From DATKNA01 sp035541595 (lineage in GTDB: Bacteria > Actinomycetota > Actinomycetes > Actinomycetales > Kineosporiaceae): DNA of 12,996 bases. The stretch covers positions 1 to 12,996 of the forward strand of contig DATKNA010000312.1 in assembly GCA_035541595.1 (NCBI GenBank). The letters run 5' to 3'. Shown piece by piece: positions 1-6,920 of the stretch. The translations under genes were made by a program, and so were the position numbers. How positions within the stretch are numbered: position 1 is the first letter of the stretch; every line of letters begins with the position of its first letter. The notes beneath the pieces are model-generated. The model was not told where the DNA came from. It searched no databases and saw nothing but the letters and a program-made list of their open reading frames with translations.

Positions 1-1
1 C

Positions 2-2104
2 CGAACGCCGGAGCGGGCCTCGAAGCGGCCCGTGCCCCGTCGACCGCCGGTGAAGCAGGCGCCGGCCGCCGCACCCGGCGTGGGCTTCCGGACTCCGCGG
101 GACGGCTGGGCCGGCAGCTGGACCGTCAGGGGTAAGCCCGGGTTCGTCATCGATCTCGACGGCCGAGATCCCGGGACGGCCACGGGCTTCGCGAGCGCTC
201 GGGCGACGTCCCTGCACACGCAGGTCGGCTGGACGAGGGACCATCGCCGCGGCGGCGCGGCCGGGGTCAAGGGGCCGGCCCTGAGCGGCCGGGCCCTGGC
301 CCAGCTCGCCTACCTCGCCGACCGGTACGCCGCGGCGAGGTCCGCGACCACGACGGCCGCCGCCGAGCACGCCGTCCTGACCGTGACGGCGGTGGACAAG
401 GCCCAGGCCGCCCGCGAGAAGGCGCGCTGGGCCGCCGCGGTCACGGCACGACGGGGTCTGACGGCGGCCTACGACGCCGTGGCCGCCGACGTCCGGGACC
501 ATGCTGGCCCGTACTCGCTGACCAGCGCCTGGACGACCGCGCCGAGCGCCTTCCGGGCCGGCGGCCTTGCGATCCAGCTCGTGTCCGCCGCCGGAAGGCC
601 GATGGCCGGCATCAGGATCACCGGCCGCTACGGGTCGGGCGCCCGGGCGGGAGCCGTCGCGGCGACGACCGATGCGAAGGGCAGGGCCACCGTGACCATC
701 CCGGTCCGGGCCACGGGTGCCCTGGCCGTGGCCCTGACGGCGGCCGACGTCCCCGCCACGGCCCCGACCCTCTACACCCCCAGCCTCTTCCGCGACCGCC
801 GCTCCCCGGACGCGCTCGTGCAACGCCTGGTCGGCGCCTCGCAGCGCGCGACCGTGCGGAGCACGGCGGCGGCGACGGTCGCGGCGGCCGTGCCGATGGT
901 CATGACGCATGCGAACCCCGCCACCCCGGCGCTCACGTCACTCCTCACCGACGACGTCACCCTGACGGGTACCGCGCCGGGATACGCCGGGCGGGTCGCG
1001 GCATCCTTGTGGGGCCCGTTCCCCGCGTCCCCGGCCCCCGATGACTGCACCCCTTTGACCACGAAGCTCGCGGCCCGCGTCACCGTCGACGCGTCCGGCG
1101 ACGGCACCGTCACCACCCCGGCCGTGACCGTGGTCGCCCCCGGCTACTACACCTGGGTGGTCGACGTGCCGGGCACCTCCCTGCAGGACGAGGTGGTCAC
1201 CACCTGCGGCGATCCCAAGGGGACGTTCGCCGTGCCCGGCGTCCCCTCATTGTCGCTCAACGTCACCGGCCAACCGGCCCCGGGCGAGGACCTGGATGCC
1301 CGGCTGACGACGAGGGGCTCCTTCCCGGGCCTTGCGGCGCCGGCGACGCTCACCCTCTACGGGCCCTTCGCGAGCCCGCCCACGCCGATCTCCTGCACGG
1401 CGGACGCCGTGGCCGACAGCGCCACGACGATGCTCCAGGGCGACGGCACCACGACGGCGGCGACCGTCACCGCGGCGGCGACCGGCTACTACACCTGGAC
1501 CGTCGACCTGCCCTCGCCCGGCAGGACCCAGGCGTCCGCCTCGATCCCGTGCGCCGACCCGCAGAGCGTGTTCGCCGTCACCCGGGCCGACATCGGGGCG
1601 CTCGACGTGACCAGCACGGGGTCGGTCGGTGCCACCGTCCCGGGCCCGCCACCGCCCGGCGGCGGGCCGATGCTCTCCGCCGGTTCCGCATCCGTCGCCG
1701 CGCCGCTGGTCAGCGTGCCGCTGAACGCCCCCGGCATCGCCGTCCCCTCCGACTACTCCCTGGCCGGTCAGCTCGACGAGGGTGCGCACATCGGCGACCA
1801 GTGGGGAACCGTGATCGTGGCGGGCCGCGCCGGGGACGTGCACGGCGCGCACGGTGCGCTCTACGGCCTGCCCCACCTGCAGGTGGGTGACACGATCAGG
1901 CTCACCGACGTCGACGGGCTCGCCGGGACCTTCCGGGTCACGTCCGTGACCACCCGGCCACGCACGGACGTGCTGCCGGCGGACCTGTTCGCCCAGTCGG
2001 GTCCGCTCCGGTTGACGATCCTCACCGCGACGGATCCGGTGCCGTTCGGGGCGGGACTCGTCACCTACCGGAGCCACGTGATCGTCACGGCGACACCCGC
2101 CTGA
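2..2104 (+). CDS. Surface protein with two Ig-like repeats and a degenerate sortase-fold C-terminus (5' partial)
   Basis: The frame is open from the window edge. The first in-frame start, GTG at 32, is not followed by a signal peptide, so the true start probably lies upstream. Residues below count from that GTG. An N-terminal segment around 25-45 (AGSW then GKPGFVIDL) is followed by an Ala-rich, probably helical stretch (85-155) and a beta-rich region. Two homologous Ig-like repeats follow, about 300-401 and 406-517. Each has a W/YGPF strand, a GYYTW strand and one Cys pair (C339/C392, C455/C507). A Pro/Gly linker (about 537-546) leads to residues 557-690, which read like a class E/F sortase core (VIVAGR, L-VGD-I-L, TFRV-V, LRLTI, YRSHVIV). 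The catalytic His position is Arg (R599) and the domain contains no Cys; only the Arg (R680) remains. It is probably a secreted wall-associated protein. The domain is likely a binding module rather than a transpeptidase. No LPXTG-type tail is seen. Confidence 0.8.
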   Translation, partial: RTPERASKRPVPRRPPVKQAPAAAPGVGFRTPRDGWAGSWTVRGKPGFVIDLDGRDPGTATGFASARATSLHTQVGWTRDHRRGGAAGVKGPALSGRALAQLAYLADRYAAARSATTTAAAEHAVLTVTAVDKAQAAREKARWAAAVTARRGLTAAYDAVAADVRDHAGPYSLTSAWTTAPSAFRAGGLAIQLVSAAGRPMAGIRITGRYGSGARAGAVAATTDAKGRATVTIPVRATGALAVALTAADVPATAPTLYTPSLFRDRRSPDALVQRLVGASQRATVRSTAAATVAAAVPMVMTHANPATPALTSLLTDDVTLTGTAPGYAGRVAASLWGPFPASPAPDDCTPLTTKLAARVTVDASGDGTVTTPAVTVVAPGYYTWVVDVPGTSLQDEVVTTCGDPKGTFAVPGVPSLSLNVTGQPAPGEDLDARLTTRGSFPGLAAPATLTLYGPFASPPTPISCTADAVADSATTMLQGDGTTTAATVTAAATGYYTWTVDLPSPGRTQASASIPCADPQSVFAVTRADIGALDVTSTGSVGATVPGPPPPGGGPMLSAGSASVAAPLVSVPLNAPGIAVPSDYSLAGQLDEGAHIGDQWGTVIVAGRAGDVHGAHGALYGLPHLQVGDTIRLTDVDGLAGTFRVTSVTTRPRTDVLPADLFAQSGPLRLTILTATDPVPFGAGLVTYRSHVIVTATPA

Positions 2105-2117
2105 CGCCCGGGACACG

Positions 2118-2123
2118 TACGAT
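2118..2123 (+). promoter_or_regulatory. Candidate -10 box for a leaderless CoA-transferase mRNA
   Basis: TACGAT fits the actinobacterial TANNNT -10 pattern and ends 7 nt before the GTG at 2131. Transcription would therefore begin at or one base before the start codon. No Shine-Dalgarno sequence lies in the 26-nt gap after the upstream stop, which fits leaderless translation. No convincing -35 is visible, and co-transcription with the upstream gene is equally possible. Confidence 0.4.
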
Positions 2124-2130
2124 CCGCGCC

Positions 2131-3369
2131 GTGACCCGGACGCGCTCCAGCCCCTCCGAAGGCCCGCTCGCCGGCCTGGTCGTCGTCGACCTGACCCGGG
2201 CTCTGGCCGGACCGCACGCGGCGATGATGCTCGGCGATCTCGGCGCCCGGGTCATCAAGGTCGAGACTCCCCACCACGGCGACGACAGCCGCGGCTGGGG
2301 GCCACCGTTCCTCGACCCGCCCGGGGCGGCGAGGGAGTCGACCTACTTCCTGTCCTGCAACCGGAACAAGGAATCCGTGACCGCCGACCTGCGCTCCGAC
2401 CCGGGCCGGCTGCTGCTCACCCGCCTCGTCGAGCGGGCCGACGTGCTGCTGGAGAACTTCCGCCCGGGTGTCCTGGACCGGCTCGGGTTCGGCGCCGTCC
2501 GCCTCGGTGAGCTCAACCCCAGGCTCGTGATGCTGTCCATCTCGGGGTTCGGCCACGACGGCCCCGAGGGCGGGCGCGCCGGGTACGACCAGATCGCACA
2601 GGGCGAGGGCGGGCTCATGTCGCTGACCGGCTCGGGGCCGGACGACCCGCAGCGGGTCGGCGCCCCGGTCGGGGACCTGCTCGCCGGGATGTACGGCGCC
2701 TACGGCGTCCTGGCCGCGCTGATCGAGCGCGAGCGGACCGGCCTCGGACAGGTGGTGCGGACGAGCCTGCTCGCGGCGATCGTCGGTGTGCACGCGTACC
2801 AGGGCACCCGGTACACCGTGGCCGGCGAGGTCCCCCGCGCGCAGGGCAACCACCACCCGTCGATCTGCCCGTACGGGCTCTTCCACTGCGCGGATGGCGC
2901 GGTGCAGCTCAGCGTCGGCAGCGAGGGCCTGTGGCGGCGGCTGTGCGCCGGGTTCGGGCTCGACCCGGACGCCGACGGTCTGGCCACCAACGCCGAGCGG
3001 GTGGCTCACCGCGACCGGGTGATCGCGCTGCTGGAAGGTGCGTTCGCCGACGTCCCGGCGGCGCGGCTACTGCCGCGCCTGGCCGACCTGGGCGTTCCGG
3101 CGGGACGGGTGCGGAGCCTGGACGAGGTCTACGAATGGGACCAGACCCGCTCGCAGGGTCTGCTGGTCGACGTCCGGCACCCGACGCTCGGCACGGTGAC
3201 GCTGCCCGGCCCGCCGCTGCGGTTCTTCGCGGCCCGGGGCCGAGCTCCGGACGACGTCGCCGGTGATTCCCGCGACGACGGGCTCGTCGAGGTGACCCGC
3301 CGCGAGCACGCGGCCCCGCCGACGCTCGGGCAGCACGACGACACCGTCCGCGCCTGGCTCGGCCTCTGA
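2131..3369 (+). CDS. Family III CoA-transferase (CaiB/BaiF)
   Basis: This 412-aa protein has the usual length and layout of the CaiB/BaiF (formyl-CoA transferase) family, which moves CoA between acyl-CoA and a carboxylic acid through an aspartyl-CoA thioester in the cytoplasm. The N-terminal Rossmann part has VVVDLTRALAGPHAAMMLGDLGARVIKVE-type sequence (residues 16-45), then NRNKESVTADLR (77-88), ENFRPGVLDRLG (108-119) and SISGFG. The catalytic Asp is D182 in APVGDLLAGMYG. The C-terminal part has the usual GVPAGRVRSLDEV segment and ends with a conserved LGQHDDTVRAWLGL-type tail. GTG 2131 is chosen because the next in-frame starts (about residue 32) would remove the core of the first domain. 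No substrate can be assigned: there is no dehydrogenase, racemase or ligase gene beside it. Confidence 0.93.
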   Translation: MTRTRSSPSEGPLAGLVVVDLTRALAGPHAAMMLGDLGARVIKVETPHHGDDSRGWGPPFLDPPGAARESTYFLSCNRNKESVTADLRSDPGRLLLTRLVERADVLLENFRPGVLDRLGFGAVRLGELNPRLVMLSISGFGHDGPEGGRAGYDQIAQGEGGLMSLTGSGPDDPQRVGAPVGDLLAGMYGAYGVLAALIERERTGLGQVVRTSLLAAIVGVHAYQGTRYTVAGEVPRAQGNHHPSICPYGLFHCADGAVQLSVGSEGLWRRLCAGFGLDPDADGLATNAERVAHRDRVIALLEGAFADVPAARLLPRLADLGVPAGRVRSLDEVYEWDQTRSQGLLVDVRHPTLGTVTLPGPPLRFFAARGRAPDDVAGDSRDDGLVEVTRREHAAPPTLGQHDDTVRAWLGL

Positions 3370-3406
3370 GGCGGCCCACGCAACCGGGCGGCTCTGGGAG
3401 GCGTCC

Positions 3407-3460
3407 TAGAGTGGATAGGCCGCCGGGGCGCGGCTGAGCATCGGACGAGACCCACGAAGG
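3407..3460 (+). promoter_or_regulatory. Candidate -10 box and ribosome binding site of the esterase gene
   Basis: TAGAGT at 3407-3412 fits TANNNT. ACGAAGG at 3454-3460 ends 6 nt before the GTG at 3467 and is a reasonable Shine-Dalgarno sequence, which supports that start. No clear -35 is seen at the expected distance, so the promoter is weakly supported and the ribosome binding site moderately. Confidence 0.35.
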
Positions 3461-3466
3461 CTGACG

Positions 3467-4600
3467 GTGGAACTGCTCGGCATTCCGTTCCTGCTGCTCA
3501 GCATCCTGCTGGCGGTCGCCGCACCGGTCCTCGCCCTGCTGCTGTGGAGCCGGGCGCGCGGCGCCCCGGGGCTGCAGATCGCCCAGCGGGTCGGCCTGCT
3601 CGTGATCTGCCAGGCGACCGCGCTGCTGCTCGCCAGCGTGACGCTCAACGACAAGTTCGTCTTCTACGAGAGCTGGTCGGATCTCCTGGGGCAGGACGGG
3701 CAGTCTGGCGCCGTCCAGGCGGACCCCTCCGACGCCAACCACCGAGGCGTCCGCAAGGCCGGCGTGCAGGACGATGTGCAGTCGGGGGCGGCCGTGCAGC
3801 TCCTGGCCGGGCTGCCGCGGATCGACGGCCGTCAGCGGGTGTTCCGCGAGGTCGTGACGGGCCCCCGATCCGGCGTCCACGCCACGATCAGCGTGATCAC
3901 CCCGGCCGGCTACGCCGATCCCGGCCAGGCCGCCCGACGCTACCCGGTGGTGGTCTTCCTGCCCGGCTACCCAGGCACGCCGTCGACCTGGCTGCACGCG
4001 CTGAACCTGCAATCGATCATGGACGCGGAGATCCGATCTCACCGCGTGGCGCCGTTCATCGCCGTGCTGCCGCAGATGAACGTCGACGGCACGCGGGACA
4101 CCGAGTGCAGCGACGTCGTCGGCGGCCCCCGGGTGGGTACGTGGCTCGGCGAGGACGTCCCCCAGATCGTCGCCGCGCAGACGCGGGCACTGCCGCCGGG
4201 CCGGGCCTGGGGGATCACCGGGTATTCGACGGGCGGCTTCTGCAGCGTCAAGCTGGCCTTCACGGACCCGCAGAGCTACGGGTCGGCGGCGGCACTCGCG
4301 GGATACTTCTCCCCCGAGACCGACACGGGGGCCGGCGGCCTCTTCGGCGGCAACGCCGATCGCCTGCACCAGAACGACCCGATGTGGCTCCTCACGCACG
4401 GCAAGGCACCCGCGGTCCGGGTGCTGGCCGTGTGGAGCACGCAGGACCCGAGCACGGCTCAGCCGACCCAGGCCTTCCTCGCGGCCGCGCGGCCGCCGCT
4501 CCATGTCGACGAACTGCGACTCACCCAGGGCGGACACAACACCGCGGTGTGGCAGTCCGTGCTGCCCCAAGTGCTGGCGTGGCTGGGCACTGCTGCGTGA
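3467..4600 (+). CDS. Membrane-anchored esterase-family alpha/beta hydrolase (putative esterase / antigen 85-like fold)
   Basis: This 377-aa protein has two N-terminal hydrophobic helices (about residues 4-27 and 42-60) and then an extracytoplasmic alpha/beta hydrolase domain (from about 125). Motifs read in order: VVVFLPGYPGTPSTW (161-175, oxyanion region), FIAVLPQMNVDGTRDTEC (197-214), and ITGYSTGGF (250-258), which is a G-x-S-x-G nucleophile elbow with S254. A VLAVWSTQDP strand follows (D327 a candidate acid), then QGGHNTAVW with the likely catalytic H357. The two-helix anchor plus PF00756-type catalytic domain is common in actinobacteria, where relatives are annotated as putative esterases related to mycolyltransferases and S-formylglutathione hydrolase. 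Substrate unknown. It follows the CoA-transferase by 97 bp and faces the next gene tail to tail. Confidence 0.85.
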   Translation: MELLGIPFLLLSILLAVAAPVLALLLWSRARGAPGLQIAQRVGLLVICQATALLLASVTLNDKFVFYESWSDLLGQDGQSGAVQADPSDANHRGVRKAGVQDDVQSGAAVQLLAGLPRIDGRQRVFREVVTGPRSGVHATISVITPAGYADPGQAARRYPVVVFLPGYPGTPSTWLHALNLQSIMDAEIRSHRVAPFIAVLPQMNVDGTRDTECSDVVGGPRVGTWLGEDVPQIVAAQTRALPPGRAWGITGYSTGGFCSVKLAFTDPQSYGSAAALAGYFSPETDTGAGGLFGGNADRLHQNDPMWLLTHGKAPAVRVLAVWSTQDPSTAQPTQAFLAAARPPLHVDELRLTQGGHNTAVWQSVLPQVLAWLGTAA

Positions 4601-4651
4601 CGCTGCGCGATGACGCCCGCCCGATGGGCCCCGATGAGCCCCGGGCCAGGA

Positions 4652-4864
4652 CTAGCGCTTCCGGATCGTCCCTGCCGCGTCCTTGCCCAGCCGAGCGATG
4701 ACCTCCGCCCGGGTCACGGGGTCGAGGGCGGCCAGCTGGGCTTCGATCTCGTCGGTCGTCATGACCGCGATCTTGCGGTTCTCTTTCATGGTCATCACGG
4801 CCCCGACGGTCGCCCCGGCCGCGGCGAGCAGCAGCAGCGCGCGCAGACCCCTTCGAGAGCTCAT
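4652..4864 (-). CDS. Small membrane-anchored protein, 70 aa, function unknown
   Basis: Residues 1-6 are basic (MSSRRG) and 7-24 form one hydrophobic helix. A charged, probably helical tail follows (KENRKIAVMTTDEIEAQLAA...), ending in RKR. The likely topology is a single-pass anchor or uncleaved signal. The ATG at 4864 is preceded by a strong AAGGGAGAG ribosome binding site 5 nt upstream, and the protein has a charge pattern expected of a real small membrane protein. I do not recognise a family. It runs towards the esterase gene with 51 bp between the two stop codons. It follows the beta-propeller gene in the same direction after a 171-bp gap holding repeats and a leader hairpin, so it may be its own transcription unit. 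Confidence 0.65.
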   Translation of the reverse strand: MSSRRGLRALLLLAAAGATVGAVMTMKENRKIAVMTTDEIEAQLAALDPVTRAEVIARLGKDAAGTIRKR

Positions 4865-4883
4865 GGCGTCTCTCCCTTACCGG

Positions 4884-4921
4884 CGTCGTGCCGCACCTGG
4901 CATGTGCGGCTGCCGACGACG
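4884..4921 (-). promoter_or_regulatory. Leader hairpin upstream of the 70-aa gene
   Basis: A perfect 7-bp stem (GCCGCAC at 4890-4896 with GTGCGGC at 4904-4910, 7-nt loop) is extended by an outer 6-bp stem (CGTCGT 4884-4889 with ACGACG 4916-4921) across a one-sided 5-nt bulge. It ends about 10 nt upstream of the Shine-Dalgarno sequence of the 70-aa gene. It could be an RNA leader structure or a DNA operator dyad. The sequence alone does not decide. Confidence 0.4.
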
Positions 4922-4949
4922 CGCGACGAACATCGTCAGCAGGCCCTTG

Positions 4950-4955
4950 ATGGTA
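4950..4955 (-). promoter_or_regulatory. Possible -10 box for the 70-aa gene
   Basis: Read on the minus strand this is TACCAT, which fits TANNNT. It would give a leader of about 80 nt that includes the 4884-4921 hairpin. No good -35 is present. The 10-bp direct repeats at 4971-5000 lie where a -35 box or activator site would be. Confidence 0.25.
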
Positions 4956-4970
4956 GTTGCGCACCCGGCC

Positions 4971-5010
4971 CCATGCCACCCGATGCCACCCGATGCCGCC
5001 CGAGATCACC
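4971..5010. repeat. 10-bp direct tandem repeat, three copies plus a degenerate fourth
   Basis: The plus strand reads CCATGCCACC, CGATGCCACC and CGATGCCGCC, followed by a degenerate CGAGATCACC. The period is about one helical turn. It lies between the stop of the propeller gene and the start of the 70-aa gene, just upstream of the possible promoter. A binding site for a regulator is possible but unproven. Confidence 0.6.
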
Positions 5011-5035
5011 GATCACCGCGCGGCGGCGCCTCGGG

Positions 5036-6124
5036 TCAGCCGATGCGGACGACCCGCCCCGGCCCGGTACGGACCCCCTCACTGACCGGCGCCGACACCG
5101 ACGCGTAGAGGTGCCCGTCGTCCGCCTCGAGGCCGGCCAGACCGGGAAGGGTCAGGTACGTCGAGTGGCGCCCGGAGGAACGCACCGCCTCGATGTGTCC
5201 GGTCAGCGCCTCGGCGACGAACACGGCGCCGGTGGAGGTCACCGCGAGGTCGCCCGCGCCGGCGAACCCGCCGGCGATCCGGACCTCGCGGCCGTTGCGG
5301 GGGTTCATCCGGTACAGGCTGCCGCCCTGGCCGAGATCGTAGAGGCCGGGCCGGGTGGTCACGTAGAGGTTGCCGTCGGGCCCCAGCTCGACGTCCGTCG
5401 GCACGGCCTCCGCCCGATAGGTGACCCCGTCGACGCACGAGGGCAGCCCGAGGCCCTGGGCGAGCCGGGGCGAGAACCGGAACGCCTGCCGGGGCAGCAC
5501 GTTGACCAGCCTGACCTCGCCGACGGCGTCGACACGGAGGACGGCGTTGGCCGCGGCGTCGGCGACGAACCAGACCGCCCCCGCGTTCGCGACGGCGACC
5601 GGATGGGAGTCGACCCGGCCGGTGTAGCTCGCGGGCCCGCCGTCGAGGGCCTTGAAGGCCTTCCGGACGCACGCCGAGGGTCGATCGACGCCGTAGCTGA
5701 TCCGCCGGTCCGGGTTGGTGGACCGCTCGAAGCCGGACAGGCTCGCCGTGACGCGCGTGCCGTCCGCGGCGACGATCGTCAGCCGGGTGTCGGCGTGGTC
5801 CGGCGTGCTGCTGGTGTAGGCGTAGCCGGAGCCGTCCGCGTCGTAGGCGACGCCCGTGAGGTCGCCGAATCGCGGGCCCGTGGCGAGCACGCCGACACGG
5901 CTGAGCTCGCTGAGCCGGCCGCGGTCGGTGACCAGGATCCGGCCGCCCCGGACGGCCAGCTGCAGCGGGTCGACGTAGGCCGTCGAGACCGTCGTCACCT
6001 GCGGCGTCGCGGCCGCCGCGCCGGACGCCGGGACGACGAGCAGACCGATCACGGTGTTGGCGGCCGCGGCGGCAATGGCGAGCCGGGCGACTCGGCGACG
6101 ACCGTGCCCGAGCATCCCCGTCAA
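5036..6124 (-). CDS. Exported beta-propeller protein, ScyD/ScyE type
   Basis: This 362-aa protein has a basic N-terminus and a hydrophobic helix ending near an ASGAAAA cleavage region (about residues 34-39). Repeating beta-propeller blades follow. The best blade signatures are VPTDVELGPDGNLYVTT (241-257), GSLYRMNP (268-275), GAGDLAVTSTGAVFVAEA (289-306) and GLAGLEADDGHLYASVS (328-344). This layout is that of the ScyD/ScyE and NHL/SMP-30-like propellers common in actinobacterial secretomes. Two Cys (C152, C230) could pair. The last gene of the MauE/MauD-like run, it lies 40 bp after the membrane-protein gene. By position and fold it is the counterpart of the MauB heavy chain, but I see no sequence evidence that it is MauB. 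TTG 6124 is preferred over ATG 6115 because an AGGAGGG lies 6 nt before the TTG. Confidence 0.8.
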   Translation of the reverse strand: MTGMLGHGRRRVARLAIAAAAANTVIGLLVVPASGAAAATPQVTTVSTAYVDPLQLAVRGGRILVTDRGRLSELSRVGVLATGPRFGDLTGVAYDADGSGYAYTSSTPDHADTRLTIVAADGTRVTASLSGFERSTNPDRRISYGVDRPSACVRKAFKALDGGPASYTGRVDSHPVAVANAGAVWFVADAAANAVLRVDAVGEVRLVNVLPRQAFRFSPRLAQGLGLPSCVDGVTYRAEAVPTDVELGPDGNLYVTTRPGLYDLGQGGSLYRMNPRNGREVRIAGGFAGAGDLAVTSTGAVFVAEALTGHIEAVRSSGRHSTYLTLPGLAGLEADDGHLYASVSAPVSEGVRTGPGRVVRIG

Positions 6125-6130
6125 CGAGAA

Positions 6131-6137
6131 CCCTCCT
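6131..6137 (-). promoter_or_regulatory. Strong ribosome binding site selecting a TTG start
   Basis: Read on the minus strand this is AGGAGGG. It lies 6 nt from TTG 6124 (ideal) and 15 nt from ATG 6115 (too far), so the rarer TTG is the likely start of the propeller gene. Confidence 0.7.
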
Positions 6138-6164
6138 GTCGGTCTCCCGGGCCGCCGCCACCCC

Positions 6165-6899
6165 TCATCGCAGCGCCAGCACCGCCGTCCACACCGCGAC
6201 CGCCGCCACGACGACGGAGCCGGCGCGCTCGGTGAACCGGGACGTCGCGGCGACGTCCGCGGACCACCGCACCTCGTCCGCCACGACGGCCTGCAGCGGG
6301 GCCAGCGCCCGGCCGAGCCCGAAGCACGCGCCGATCAGCAGACCCGCCGTCGGCCCGTCCGTGGTACCCAGCACCAGCACCACGACGCCGTAGGGCGCCG
6401 CCGAGGTCACGTACGTCCGCACGCCCGAACCGAACTCGACCCCGAACCGCGCGAAGCCGAGCGCCGGGCTGCGCAGGAACACCTCCTGTGGGATCAGCGC
6501 GCGTCGCTGAGGCAGCTGCACCGTGGCCACCGAGAGGTCGTAGACCGCCAGCGCGACCACCACCGCGGCGGCGAGGCCGGTCGACACCACCGTCGGCGAC
6601 CACGGGACCAGGACGGCGACCAGCCCGAGCAGGGCGCCGGTCAGCAGCCCGCCAAGAGCCAGGCCGGCGGCGAACCCGGCCCACAGTCCGAGTCCGGTGC
6701 GAGGGCCCCCACCTGAGGCCCGCAGCGCCCACGCGCTGTTCAGGCCTCATGTCGACCCCGAGAGCGCGACCCCGGCGACCGCGGCTGCCGCGCACAGACC
6801 GGCCGGTGCGCACCCGGCGGCCAGCAGGCCGCCTGCGGCCGCCGACAGCAGCGCCAACGGCAGGACCGGCGACGTCAGGCTCCGGCGCGCGGTCGACAC
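6165..6899 (-). pseudogene. Polytopic membrane protein gene (MauF-like position) interrupted by an in-frame TGA
   Basis: Read from GTG 6899 to the stop at 6165 this is a 244-codon frame of almost unbroken membrane-protein character, with a single TGA at codon 51 (6747-6749). The part before it (SPVLPLALLSAAAGGLLAAG, then LCAAAAVAGVALSGST) and the part after it (GLWAGFAAGLALGGLLTGAL..., ending AVAVWTAVLALR) share one frame and look like one protein of about six helices. No ATG, GTG or TTG follows the TGA in frame until GTG 6590, which lacks a ribosome binding site. The broken point, ALSGST-stop-GLNSAW, falls where I recall a TWSPCG-like motif in MauF-type proteins; this could not be checked. 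The gene starts 21 bp after the Cys-rich gene. It could be a nonsense-mutated gene, a recoded one (the TGA lies in a hairpin), or a sequence error. A CDS call restricted to 6165-6590 would miss the first helices. Confidence 0.6.
6714..6749 (-). other. 36-nt two-step hairpin starting at the in-frame TGA
   Basis: In the transcript the TGA itself begins the stem: TGAGGCC pairs with GGCCTCA (7 bp). An asymmetric internal loop (4 and 2 nt) and an inner stem CAGCGC/GCGCTG (6 bp) follow, closed by a GTGG loop. The layout is like a bacterial SECIS (hairpin directly after UGA, G first in the loop). However, the loop begins only 14 nt after the UGA, which is short for that class. GC-rich DNA forms such hairpins often. 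Confidence 0.45.
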
Positions 6900-6920
6900 G
6901 GTCCCGAAGGGGCAGTGTCG

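Noticed and set aside
4610..6235. Long plus-strand open frame (541 codons) opposite the propeller gene
   Set aside because: It is Arg/Gly/Asp/Pro-rich low-complexity sequence typical of an antisense frame in GC-rich DNA. The minus strand has a signal peptide, propeller blades and a perfect ribosome binding site.
6165..6590. Independent 141-aa protein starting at GTG 6590
   Set aside because: No ribosome binding site, and the same frame upstream carries continuous membrane-helix sequence. One interrupted gene explains the region better.
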